A stretch of DNA of 64,000 bases, taken from assembly GCA_944470555.2 (NCBI GenBank), contig OX104130.1:43805491-43869490 (forward strand). The letters run 5' to 3'. The stretch is from Heterobilharzia americana (Eukaryota > Platyhelminthes > Trematoda > Strigeidida > Schistosomatidae). The notes under the pieces were generated by a model that was not told where the DNA came from, searched no databases, and was given only the letters and a program-made list of their open reading frames with translations. The translations under genes and the position numbers were made by a program. Below, in pieces: positions 23,317-35,169 of the stretch; within the stretch, counting starts at the first letter, position 1, and the number at the start of each line of letters is the position of its first letter.

Positions 23317-23493
23317 TTGAAGATACGGCAAATTCAATATTTCACTGGGAACTTTCTTAAGGTTTAAATTTTTCAAGTCAAGACAGCAAGAATCCTTGGC
23401 AGACGCCTCTGATATGCGTAACACGGCGCTACTTTCATCATCTTCGCTATTCTCTTTGTTGTGTATTCCTGACAAAAATAAATCAGTAGCCAT
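23317..23493 (-). CDS. Leucine-rich-repeat protein, exon 1 with start codon (LRRC27-like gene)
   Basis: The ATG at 23493-23491 begins a 59-codon first exon: an acidic leader (HNKENSEDDESSAVLR) and the first repeat (CLDLKNLNLKKVPSEIL). Together with exons 2-6 (23090-23279, 22931-23055, 16981-17113, 14862-15384, 11740-11913) it gives an in-phase model of about 440 residues: 4-5 leucine-rich repeats, a long polar linker, then a basic coiled coil. This layout, and the FPP-containing cap, resemble LRRC27; that name is inference. Exons further left probably complete it. The gene spans over 20 kb because of retroelement-filled introns. Confidence 0.8.
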
Positions 23494-24456
23494 GTAATCA
23501 AGTTAGTATATTTGGGTTGATATTTAAATGAGTACACGCTTTGGGACCATAGAGTACAAAGTATATGACCAGATAAAACGAAATGTGCTCATTGTAAATA
23601 ACTTTCATCGCAAATGCATGAAAAAATTCTACTTATTAAATATTACTCGTTTGTACATAATTTCGGGTTCATAGTGAATTCTAATGCTACAAGCACATGC
23701 AAGTGACAACCGTGCCCTATGAAAATTAAACGACTTCTCAGAGTTCATATTCACTGTTTAAGCACAAAGGTCCTAGAGCCTATATAAATCCTCTTCCAGT
23801 AGATCTCTTTTTCGAACAAGTCAGTTTATGATGCGGACGCCACTTCTCTCCCGGGTCGGTTCCAGGATTTGATTAGTCAACGCCAGAGATTACGCTCGTC
23901 TTTTGCTTTTGTATTCTCATACTATATCCTCTGAGTTGCTTCGGCCCGGCGAGGAGGAAAAGGGGAGATGGATCAGGCCTAAAGTTGTTTTCTATTATCC
24001 TGTAAAGCATGATTAGATTTCCCCCTAGTCTCGGTTGGGACAAAGGAAGACGTTCAGTTCCTCAAGTCAATCTTCTTATGACAGACCAGCCATTGCAACG
24101 ATTATTCGAGTGGCTATCTCCTGAACTCCTTCCAAAAGGTCTGAGTCAACTTTCAGACAGGGAATTGTTGCCTGTGTACAGTTTTCTAGTTAAGACCCAA
24201 CTAGGAATGTTTATGGTGTGGTGAAAATGTCACCACTTATTTTTGTAAACGTTCTGCGTAATGTTCAAAGTTTCTTAGGACCCCCGGGTGCGGCTAATCG
24301 GTAGTGTGCTGTGGTCTTCATATTCTAACTCACTGTGACTGCTGTGTCATTGTGGGTCAGTAGAGAGTAGAGGAGTCCTAACATTATCGCAGGTGTTACA
24401 AACAGTGTGCCCTCGTGCACGTTCACATATTTAGCTGCGTTGATAGGCATCAGACG
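23494..24456. other. Upstream region of the LRR gene
   Basis: Contains the presumed promoter of the minus-strand LRR gene. From about 23820 the base composition shifts to higher GC, with CCCGGGTCGG and CGGCCCGGCG patches, and stays unusual up to the old Gypsy LTR at 24457. It may be a remnant of another repeat. A 71-codon frame at 24009-24224 has no recognisable motif. Confidence 0.3.
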
Positions 24457-24798
24457 TGTAGCGTCACACTTCCCCTAAATCAATAGCCTAGGGTTTGACA
24501 AGATTCAACAATGATGCTGATTTTGATAGTTTAACTGGACTCGCTAAGCTGAAGGCACCCGGTCAAGCATCCTCGCCATTTTGCACGCTGTCGTGTTACG
24601 TTGCACTGCTCGTAATCGACTCTTTAGCCAGTTAGTTGAAACAGATCGGTATCTTGGCACAACCATCCAAATATACTATTCCATCTGATTACGCTATCGT
24701 GTTCTTTCGTGGTCTCGTACTCGTGGGTATATAACAAGTCAGATTAATTAGTGATTGGTTTTTGTGTCTGTCAAGTTCGCACCAGGACAAATCCTGAA
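24457..24798 (+). repeat. 5' LTR of the old Gypsy copy
   Basis: 342 bp, starting TGTAGCGTCA and ending ...GGACAAATCCTGAA. It is collinear with, and clearly diverged from, the LTRs at 34356-34697 and 38886-39227 (reverse strand). A primer-site-like TTGGGGAGCCCGACGTGATC follows directly. No matching 3' LTR exists downstream. Confidence 0.9.
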
Positions 24799-24945
24799 TT
24801 GGGGAGCCCGACGTGATCAAATATCCCGACATGATTACATATCGCGACCAATAACAGATATTGAATCTGTGAGCCTGTTCCATTTTATACTTGTACATTG
24901 CTTTCATTTTGATAACCATTATATATCCACATACAACTCTTTCTG

Positions 24946-25509
24946 ATGTCCGACCGTACACCCAAGCTTATCCGTATTAGGCCGACTACGAACACGATCC
25001 AACTCGTGCCATATTGGCCAGACAGTGCAGAAACATGGTTTCTGTATGCCGAGGCCGATTTTCGAGAACAGGGTGTCTCAGATCCTCATTCTCGATTTCA
25101 TGCCGTCATACGTTCGCTACCGCGGAAATTAAACAGGCATGTTGCAACAGATATGTTTAGTCCTGAAGCAAGTGATCCTTATGCACTTCTCATAGCCGCA
25201 CTCTTAAAGAAAAGCGATCTGACAGATCGCCAGCACCTAGACGAATTACTTCGTAACATCGAGCTAGGCAGCAACTCAGCTACTGAAGTCCTCGCACGCA
25301 TGCGAGAAGTAATCGACGCACGAACAATCGATGATGGCCTTTTCCGAGAACTATTTCCCTCAAAACTGCCACAGCCGGTGCAAGCCGTGTTGGTGACACT
25401 ACAGTCAGTCCCACCCGATGACCTGGCAGCCCCAGCAGATAAAATACTGGAGATCTCTAGCAGACCAGTCTCCCATGTGTATTCTGTCTGCGATGAACCA
25501 CAGAGCTAG
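24946..25509 (+). pseudogene. Gag remnant of the old Gypsy copy
   Basis: 187 codons from an ATG, collinear with residues 1 to about 185 of the intact Gag at 37899-38738. A stop follows at 25507-25509; the nucleocapsid part continues in other frames, and the Cys/His finger ([17 protein letters not shown]) is still legible at 25660-25710. The -1 frameshift heptamer of the intact copy is not preserved here (the site reads CAAACTTTGTCAC near 25727). Confidence 0.85.
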
Positions 25510-25806
25510 GATTTAGAGATGGCCAAGCTATGCAACTCTGCTACGAACTCGAACTCCTAGCCTACGTAACATGTCATAGAAACGCATCTTAGCGCGTCGC
25601 AGCAACTCGTATGGTTGTCCAAAACTAAACCTAACACGGTGGAAAACCCTAAATGGTACTGCTTTCATAATACTTACGGGGACGAAGCCAGAGAATGCCG
25701 GAAGCCATGCAGTTTTAACAAAGACACAAACTTTGTCACACCGGCAAGTATTCACGGCAGCCGTAGCCGGCGGAACCAGCCGTTTGCTCTACGTCGCGGA
25801 TATTAA

Positions 25807-26060
25807 ATCGAATGTTCGCTACCTCGTCAACACCGGCGCAGAACTTAATATTCCTCCTGCACCGACAAAAAGGCGTCATCATGGCCCAGCCTTCGATCTT
25901 CAAGCAGCTAACAGCAAGGCAGTGGCAACATTTGGGAGATAGTATGCCTAACTCAACTTAAGCTTACGCAAACCTGTTCACTGGAGTTTCCTCCTGGTTG
26001 GCGTTTCTATGCCCATCATTGGCATGGATTTGCTAAACCACTACGACTTACTCGTAGATG
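25807..26060 (+). pseudogene. Retroviral-type aspartic protease remnant
   Basis: The frame contains VNTGAELNIPPA, the flap/active-site block with Asp changed to Asn, and PIIGMDLLNHYDLLVD, the conserved second block before the reverse transcriptase. Stops separate the two. In a living element this domain cuts the Gag-Pol polyprotein. The corresponding bases (25808-26191) are precisely missing from the intact copy. Confidence 0.8.
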
Positions 26061-28887
26061 CTCGCCGTCGACGTCTGATAGATAGCACCACAAAGTTATT
26101 TACTGGCAGCACCACCTACGTAAGCCCGAGTTTAGCCGTCGTTAGAACCAAACAATCAGTCGACGTGTCCTATCAGGCAGCTTTGGTGAAACATCCAGAG
26201 TTACAACAACCGAAGCATACTCTTCCGTGCATAACCAGCAATGTTATGCACCACATGACAACCACGAGTCCTTCTGTGGCATCCAAAGCACGCCGCCTAG
26301 CCCCTGATAAGCTCAAAACGGCGAAGAGTGAATTCAACCACACGCTCGAACTAGGCATTATTAAACCTTCAAATAGTTCGTCGGCACCACCATTGCATAT
26401 GGTTCTCAAAAAAAGATAGCAACGACTGGTGTCTAACCAGTTATTACTGAGGGCTTAACGCCAAAACAACTCCGGACTGCTACCCGATACCTCACGTTTG
26501 CGACTTGACTGCAACGTTATGCAGAATGAATATTTTCTCCAAAATCGATTTGGTCAAAGCGTACAATCGGATACCTATGGCAGCAGAGGATGTCGCGAAA
26601 ACGGCCATCACTACTCCTTTCGGTTTGTTTGAATTCCTGCGCATGCCATTTGGTCCTTGGTATGCAGCACAAACGCTTCAACGCCTTGTGGATGATGCTT
26701 TCCGTGGTTTAGATTTTGTCTACTTCTGCATCAATGACTGCCTCATTGCGAGTCCGGATAAGGAAACTCACCTTAAACACTGACCTGGTATTCAGTAGAT
26801 TAAACATACTGCATGACAGTCAACTTGGAGAACTGTGAAATGGAGGTTGAATCACTCGGCTTCCTTGGGCACACCACTGACAACAAAGGTATACGCCCAC
26901 TGATGGATAAAGTGGCGTCTACCTTGAACTATCCACAGCCGACCGCTGCGAAGTAGCTCCGCATTTTCAGTGACCTGGCAAGTTATTACTGAAGGTTTAT
27001 CTCTAACTGTGTCTCTGTCATGAGACCACTCACAGATCTACTTCGAGGGACTTGAATTGCGTGACTCTGAACAACGTCGCTGGACTTGCTTTCTCGAAAG
27101 TCAAAGAAGCCATTTCGAGCCCGGCTATGCTTAGGCATCACCACCCGAATGCTCCTTTGAGTATTGCTATTAATGCATCTGACTCAGCAGTTGGAGTAGC
27201 TTTGCAACAGTTGACTGACAGCCAGTAGCAACCTTTAGTCTTTTTCTCAGGGTAGCTGCAAGACGTGGAAACAAGATGCGGTACATTTGGTAAGGAAATT
27301 CTGGCTATGTACTGTTCTGTACGCCATTTTCGACATTCGGTGGAATGTCATAACTTCATGATTTTCACAGACCACAGACCGTTAACCTTGTCTCTTAGCT
27401 CGGCATCTGACAAATACTCCCCTCGTGAGTCAAGACGAGTGGATTGCCTTTCCCAGTTCAAGTCAGATACCCGCCACATTTCCGGAGTAGATAACTCCGT
27501 AGCTAATACACTATCTCGACTAGCATTGATAAACCATATCGGGGACGTTGATCTCGTTGAACTACCTTGGTGTCAAAAAGAAGACCTTGACCTGCATCAT
27601 GAGTTGTCGTCCACAACTCTCAAGCTACGAATATGTCCAGTAGGACCAGGCGAGGATACAACTTTGTGCGATGTCTCTGCCAATCAACCACGCCCAATAG
27701 TTCCAGAGCGATGTTGACGCGGCGTCTTCAATACGCTACACAAGCTGTTCCATCCAGGTGTACGAGCCACCATCAGGCTTATTGCACAACGTTTCTGCTG
27801 GCCCGGAATGAACAAAGACGTTAAGGAGTGGACTCAGTTGTGCTTAGCCTGTCAGAATTGCAGTCATGAGACACAAAAAGCCCTTAAGGTTCTTTTCTAG
27901 TCCTAGACGTGCGTTTCGACCACGTCCATATATATATTGTAGAAGCTCTGCCATAATCTCATGGACGTGCTTACCTTCTCACTTTTGTAGATCGTTTCAC
28001 ACGGTGGCCAGAAGCAGCACCCATTATGGATATTACTGTTGAAACACTAGCTCGTGTATTCAGCTGCGAACAGACCCCAGTGAACCGAGGCTCTGCCTCC
28101 AGTCCTACTGGGTATTTGTCACGCGTTGAAAGCCAATGCGAGATATATCCCCGCAGAACTCGTCTACAGGGCCGCTCTTCGCTTACCAGGTGAATTTGTT
28201 TCCGCTTCAGTTTTCGAACATGTTTCCGACAGGGTAGCTTACGTGACTAGGCTTACAAACGCAATGCATTTACTTAGGCCTTTTCCGGGTAGGCCTCAAA
28301 CGACTGATGTCTTCGTTCACCCCAGTTTACGAAAGACATCACACCTGTTCATTCTCCACGACGCCGTCCGTCGACTCCTTGAACCACCCTACGCTGAGCC
28401 ATTCAAATTGATCAAGAGACACGAGAAATTCTATACAATCGAGCGAAACGGACGTGAAGATACTGCCAGTATCCATCGCTTGGAACCAGCTTATTTCGAA
28501 GTCAACCCCATTATAAGTGATGTTTCAGCTCGCTATAGCCAACTGATGGGTAGCCCAATTATCGGGATTCTTGACGATATGCTTGGTAATGTACAGTTAC
28601 AACAACCTTCGGAGCAACAGAAAACACGATCAGGTCGAAACTTCAGGTTCCCGGGGTATTTGAAGTCGTATTCAACCTAGTGGTGTGAAATAAGATGTGC
28701 CAACCATAATGTTTTTTAATCCAACATTTTTTCCGGGCACCATTTTTCTTGTTTACCGGCAATGAGAAAATCCTCGTGCATTTTGTCTTTTTACTTCGAC
28801 GTTTTACTACATTAAACATTAAAAAAGTAAATAAGCGTAAACTTTACTTCGATATATTTATATATAAATAATTCCCATTTTTGCGAA

Positions 28888-31689
28888 GCGTTTAAATCTA
28901 GTAGTCAAATATAAGGCTGCATAGATCGCAAATTCTTCCGGCGGCCCTGAGTGTGGATCATCAGTTCTCGATTTGTTCCACATCAAGAATGGCTAATACC
29001 CTGAATACGTCTTTGCAGTCGACAAACTCAAAGTTTATCCTGCTGGACGTCGACGTTTCTACCGTTGAAGTGGTGCCCATAGAAAGTTTCCGAGAAGAGG
29101 CGTCAGCCACAGTACTCTCATGAAAGATGCCGGAGGACTTTTATGCGCTGAGAACTGCACAAACGTGAGTTAATTTGCTGCCGAACCTTGGCCGGCTGGG
29201 TCTGCTCTCTCATTGAAACACCGTAGTGAATTAAAAATTGCACAGGTGGGACGGAGGAACGTCACAATTCGGAATTAGGCTGTAGTCTGTAAATCTTTGC
29301 ATTACTTGCAGTACTGAGGGTACCGGCTGCAGAAGTATTGTAGTGTGCATACTGAGTCAACATATAAGTTGGGTACATGAATATCCAGATGTTTATCAGT
29401 GCCAGTCGCATGGACACCAGGTAGGTCAGGTAACTTCAGTACATTGACATGATGTGGCTAACGCGCCTGCTTTATATTCACTAACGAAATCTGTGGTACC
29501 ATCAAAACAACAATAAGTTATTGTAAAATTACAGAAATACCTCAACAGTGTCGTTGGGTAACTGTGCAGTCCAAAACGTTCTTGGGCGCGAATACGTACT
29601 ACACGGTAGACACCGGTTGAACAAATACAATTGTTAAATACCTGAGGGTCAATAGAAATATTCCGAATAAAAGGGATCAAAACTCCGTCCACCAAGATCG
29701 AATCAACAAATAAACGTTTCCAGTAGACAGCCAAAGGACAAACAGTCGAATTACAGCACAACCGTAAATTGAACCAAAACAAAATGTCGGGCGCAGTAAA
29801 GCAACATCACATCGTCAACACTCCAGCCTCACGCAATGGGAAAGTGAAACATTCATGATGAGTCTCAATCATACAAGGGCAAGTACTGAGTGCGAAGTCA
29901 AAGAAGACAGTCAAATAACCAAATAAAATTATGTCGGCTATGGTCAAAGGCACACCATCCATAACGAGGATAACAATACTCAAGTTAATGTCAATAGTAT
30001 AAAATAGGGTAATCAGGAGGGATTTCCAAGCCATTTTTCCGTCACACCGAGTGACGATTATTTTAAGGGCAAAACAATACCTCCACCCTGTACTAAGTCC
30101 CAACATTTTTCTTTTTCTTCCGGACCACTACCCCTGGTGAAAGTTATTGTAGCATGGACAATAGCCTTTTGGTGAGTGAAGCCACTGAGACGGCGTGCTT
30201 CAAAGCACTGTGCCGTTGCCTTTTCTGCGATGAAAGGTTGCTGGAGCACCTTAGTCCAAGGTCACAAATGCTACATGGCTCCTGAAGTCGGAGGCTATTT
30301 TGTCAAGGATCAGCTGGCACGCACTGACCACCGAAGGATATAAACGGAAACTCCTGTATGTTCAGTAGCAGCGCCCGCGTACCAAACCAGCTTTGTAGCT
30401 TGTTGAGGTAATGTTCTGCGGCGGTATTGATTCTGCCACATTAATTGGCGTGAAAGGCGCACACCACTTTCAAGGTATCGTCAAATGGTGCAGTTTTAAC
30501 TGATTTAATAACAATAAGTATTGTTACTGCTGACTACACAGGCACACACCATTTTGACAGGTATGAATAAGTTTACATGCAAATTATATTCACCTTCATG
30601 GAGGGTAATCCGAATCCCTACCCGCTGTCACTAGGAGATATAAGTGATGCATGTTCGTATAATGGAACATCCTAACAGAATAGGTGTGCAGAAAATTTAC
30701 AAGTTGGAGAAGTGGAAGTATTGTCTTCGCATTAACAAAAAAACCCGGTCTGTACCTAGACACTGCATGTATTACTCGGGGAAAATAAAGCCTGAAGCTA
30801 ATACTTCCACTGTAACAGCTTGTAATTCTTGCTTGAGATAATGATGAAAAGTTTATGAATTATCTACATATTGTACTTCATTGACGATTCCAGGACTGTG
30901 TAATTCATGCATGTTAATACCATTTCACAACAAAGATTCATAATCTTGATGTATATCATGACTGAAAGCCAAATGTCTTCACTTTTCCAACTTTAGCAGT
31001 CAGAAGCGATAGACTTGTCTGAATGCACCAAATGGGCTTCCAGGGCATCTTGTCCGCCGTTTTCAACGGCCGTGCTAGCCTTCCGGTTGGTAAGTGTTGG
31101 ACTTTGCTAGTCACTTCTATGATGAGTAAATCCTAGATTTTGATGATTAGGAAGTTGTAGTCCAGTGAACATTTTTATTTCTGCTTGTTGTAGTTAGGTA
31201 TTCTGAACTTGTTAAAGCTGGTAAACCTTCATGAATGGTAGTTTCAGCCATGGTCTGTTCGTTGAGTAATTAATTGTTGATGGCAACCAAGCCGACGTTT
31301 AGAACTGAATTATTTTTCTACAACGAGAAAAAACAGACAAAGCAGCAGGTGGAGAAGGCAAGAATTTCGACAAGGAGAGTGTTATCTATGTTCATGTTTC
31401 TACCTACTTAACTTCTCTTGCTATGGCTTTCATTGTATATCCTTTTTTTATAGAGTATTTAAAAATATAAACTTTATGCTGCTATGTGGTGTAGGATTTC
31501 TGTCTTTGTTGCCGTGTTGGGTGGGGCAGAATGTGACGTTAGTTTGAATTGGTAAATTATGGAAGTCTCCTCAACTCTTAATTGAACGTTCATTATCTGT
31601 GTGCTGGCTCCGAATATACAATAAGAGAGCCGAGTAAATGAAGTTTCGTGAATGAGACTGTTGGTGTATTCGATTAGCCGGAAAAATCA
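28888..31689. other. Unassigned interval
   Basis: Open stretches exist on the minus strand (29426-29782, 118 codons; 29807-30106, 99 codons) and a short open plus stretch lies near 28990-29070, but none shows a family motif and stops separate them. The higher GC of 28920-30420 compared with flanking DNA suggests a decayed repeat of unknown type. From 30420 to 31690 I see nothing. Confidence 0.3.
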
Positions 31690-32960
31690 CCAGATGATTA
31701 GAAACCAGCTGCTAACCAACCAAATTCAGAGGTTGATTTGGAGGCCTTCACTTCAGCAGGAAGTCTGTTCCACAACTGAGAGAATTTGACTGTTAAGAAG
31801 TTTGCGCGCAAGCAAGACTTGAACGATTTCATTGTGACGCTATGGGCGTGGTTACGCAGTTCGTAACGACTGTTGTTTTTGAACTGAAACTCACCACTGG
31901 CCGCAAAAGTGTGTTTATGTAACACATTAAAGGATAGTGTCAGGTTAATTTTGGGCCGTCTCATCCAAAGTGTTTCTAGACTTAGGGCTCTGCATCTGGA
32001 GCTGTAGTCCTGTTTACAATCTTGTCCCAGCAGTCCAACTGTAAATTACCTTTGGACACCCTCTATTTTTTGTTCGTCTTTTGTGCGGATACCACTCGTC
32101 ATAAATGGACAATATTCCTAAAGTGGACGCACGCAAGTTTTATAGAGCGGTAACTTGACTTCTTTGAAGTGGAAGTTACGAACTATGCAGCCCATTAAGA
32201 TTCTAGATTTGCGAGTCTGTGATGCTTCCTGTTCAGAAAATGTGAGGTCCCTTGAATATCTTAGTCCAGGGTCCCATACACTTTTAAGAACAGGAAGTTT
32301 CGTGGACTGAAGATGCAGTTGGATATCCACCGATGGAGCACCAAATCATATCCAGCCACATTTGCCTATGCAGAACCGGAGTTTCCAAGCAGTAGACCAT
32401 GCGGATATTATATCGAGCTCCCCTTGCATTAGTGCTTGGGAGTGGGATAAGTTATCACGGGTGAATGTGTATGCAACTTATAGGCCGTCAGCAAACAAGA
32501 ATGGTTTACCGTATGTAAAGCAGCTACAGATGTCTTTGACGTATAAGGTAAAGAGAGGGGCACCTAATACACTGCTCTGAACAACACCAGAGATGGTTGA
32601 CCTAGGTTTTGAAGTGTGTGAATCTACCTTTACCACTTGAGTGCGATTACTGAGGAAAGATTTAATGCACCCCAATAGTCGATAGTCAGTTCCCACAGCC
32701 GTCAACTTATTTATTAACGGCAAGTGTTCTACTGTGTCAAATGCCTTTGAAATGTGTAGACAGAGTACAAGGACTAATTGGTGTCGGTCACACGTAGTGG
32801 TTATGAAGTTGAAGAAGTTAAGACTGCAAGTTGTACAGGACCTCGATTTTAGGAATCCACATTGACTCGATGTGATGATCTTGCCACTAAGCGTGTGCCG
32901 GGGAACGTTTTCCTTAATAACTTCCTCCATAATTCTTGAATTTTTTTGAAAATTTGTAGG
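31690..32960 (-). mobile_element. Decayed CR1-like non-LTR retrotransposon
   Basis: Minus-strand reverse transcriptase in several frames: SSQCGFLKSRSCTTCSLNF (finger region), HISKAFDTVEHLPLINKL (conserved Asp of the AFD box) and SGVVQSSVLGAPLFTLYV (from GVPQGSVLGPLLF), with FADGL replacing FADD. A later frame at 32118-32330 contains LYKTCVRPL, and 31698-31964 the C-terminal LWNRLPAEV motif. The catalytic Asp pair is damaged and the frames are split, so the copy is dead. It sits between the two Gypsy copies. Confidence 0.82.
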
Positions 32961-34350
32961 CTCCAGATAACTAACTGCTACTGAGTCGTTGGATATTTCC
33001 TACATGTTCACTGAATTATTACAAGCTTGGGCGTCACGGATAGAAAGAGAAATGTTATGTCTTGCGCAATTCGATAGCTTCTTAAGGAGCACTGAGAGAG
33101 TATATACTGTATACGAAGATATCGAGGCAAACGTAGGGAAAACGTTGCGAAACATCACTGAAGGTTCTTCATTTCTATCGTGGGTCGCCCGATTTTGCCC
33201 TTTTTAGCTCAAGGGAGATGTTGGCAGAGTACAGGGAAACAAACATTGTTGTGATTTCGCCAAGTGACTGTTTGCGTGATCGTTCCATTCGTGCTCACTT
33301 TTCGCGGACTTAGAGTTATTTCTTCGTAGTAGGTGGCGGTGCTCAGGGTACGTTAAAAAAGCGGCGACACTCTGAAAAGTGTTCTTTCATGTCTACCTGC
33401 TTCAAGATAAGACTCTTCTGTCTTAAGATAGGTACACGCAAAGCAAGGATGGATATGACAATACTTAGCTTCAAAATTAAAATCAAAGGATATCTGGGAA
33501 TAACATATTTGCTGCATGACACGGTTTACAAAAGGTGGGAACTTTTCATAAGGAGACTTTCGGACAAGAAGGTGACAGAATGCGAAAAATAGCACTCACC
33601 AACACGTCTGTAATATCTGTTTATGATTTGGGAAGGCCTCCTAAAGTGACGATGGTTCTTAAGTTTGATTCTGTTACGATGTTATCGAAAGACGATCGCA
33701 TCTCTGGAAACGAATTGAATAGCTCTAAAAATTCAAACTCACTCATTCAGTGGAAATATAATCAAGAGTCACAGTGCTGATACCCGTAGATATTCGAAGA
33801 TTATCGCTCGTTAGAAAAAGAACTACACTTCCTATTATGTTTCTGCCACCTACATTTTGTTCGCTGCTGGGATGAACTATAAAATATCATGAATTCTGTC
33901 AGATGAAATTCTGAAGCGTTACTTCAACTTTTCTAGAGATGGGGTAGATAGGCCAGAAAGAGAAAACATCACTCAGATTTTCATGTTTATGAATCATCAC
34001 ACAGTAATATAACTTATGCAGTTCATAAATAACTACCTATGCACGGAAACTTGTGCATCTTCAATATAACCCTTCTCGTCTATCAAGAATCTATGCCTCC
34101 TGTGTTTAGAAAGTCATTCTTCCCATTATGCTGGCAATTCATGAACACAAAACTTTTCCCAACGGATGCCAGTTTCTTTACCGTCCATCCTTTTTCTTTT
34201 TCTTGTCATTATCATTTCCGACTTCCAGTTATTTCCATTCATTCAGTCCGGAAGTTTAAGGAATTATACTAGCTAGCGAAATTATACAACTTGCGTCAGT
34301 TTTCAGGCTACTGTTCAGTGCCAGAGCAGTTGCCTGAAGATGCCCGGATT
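32961..34350. other. Interval without recognised gene
   Basis: Several 60-80-codon frames on both strands overlap each other and show no motif or convincing splice pattern. The 5' part of the CR1-like element may extend into this interval. Confidence 0.3.
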
Positions 34351-34355
34351 AGCTT
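34351..34355. repeat. Target-site duplication, left (AGCTT)
   Basis: The five bases AGCTT just outside the 3' LTR are repeated at 39228-39232 outside the 5' LTR, the usual five-base duplication of Ty3/Gypsy integration. Confidence 0.85.
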
Positions 34356-34697
34356 TTAGGATTTGTCCTGGTGCGAACTTGACAGACGCAAAGACCAATC
34401 ACTAATTATTCGAACTTGTTATATACCCACGAATACGAGACCAAGGAAGAACACGATAGCGTAGTCGGATGGAATAGTATATTTGGATGGTTATGCCAAA
34501 ATACCGATGCGTTCCAACTAACTGGCTAGAGAGTCGAATACGAGCAATGCAACGTAACACGACAGCGTGCCAAATGGCGAGGATGCTTGACCGGGTGCCT
34601 TCAGCTTAGCGAGTCCAGTTAAACTATCAAGGTCAGCATCAATGTCGAAGTCGTCAAACCCTAGGCTATTGATTTTGGGGAAGTGTATGACGCTACA
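34356..34697 (-). repeat. 3' LTR of the intact Gypsy element
   Basis: 342 bp, beginning TGTAGCG at 34697 on the minus strand. It differs from the 5' LTR at two positions by eye (34534 versus 39064, and 34640 versus 39170), about 0.6 percent. Confidence 0.95.
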
Positions 34698-34712
34698 GAT
34701 CACTCCCCCCCT
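34698..34712 (-). promoter_or_regulatory. Polypurine tract for plus-strand priming
   Basis: On the minus strand AGGGGGGGAGTGATC sits immediately before the 3' LTR, the position where plus-strand DNA synthesis starts during reverse transcription. Confidence 0.75.
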
Positions 34713-35169
34713 AGTGGGTTCGTGAGGACCCTAAGACGATACCAGCCGGAAGTAAAAACCCAGTGGTTTCTCCACTGGTAAAACTCTTCCGATGGGCTCA
34801 CTGCGTGAGGTGGCCCCTGGTTGTCTGAACCTTATTCTAGGGTGTCGTGGCGATTAAATAAATAAAATACAATAAATGAAATTGTACGTCGGTCGCGGTC
34901 ATCTGTTCCTTTCGACGTTCCGTCCAGTGCTCGTTGCACCTGGAATATAAATAAAAGTCTTTAATACCACGAAAACGTTGCGTAAAAATGGGAATTATTT
35001 ATATATAAACGTGTCGAAAAAGAAAAATTTACGCTTATCTTCGCCGGTTTTTTTAGTTTTTATTACATGGTAAATAAAAATTGATATAAAAAGGCAAAGT
35101 GTACGAGGGTTTGTGCCGGTAAATAAGAAAAATAGTGCCTCGAAAAAAAAATGGTTGGCACACACATAG

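Larger units (their letters stand above)
24457..28887 (+). mobile_element. Decayed Ty3/Gypsy (CsRn1-type) retrotransposon, 3'-truncated
   Basis: Order: LTR, gag (from 24946), protease remnant (25807-26060), reverse transcriptase (26400-26790), RNase H (27150-27500), integrase (27720-28680), and part of the 3' untranslated region. The match to the intact copy ends near 28887, where about 0.2 kb of leader and the 3' LTR are missing. Many stops and frameshifts interrupt pol. The catalytic box is CIND instead of YIDD near 26735, and the protease DTG is NTG. The integrase C-terminal part remains open at 28126-28680. This copy is informative because it keeps the protease region absent from the younger copy. 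Confidence 0.92.

Noticed and set aside
29426..29782. 118-codon minus-strand frame
   Set aside because: No family motif, no splice context and surrounded by stops; mentioned only as part of an unassigned interval.
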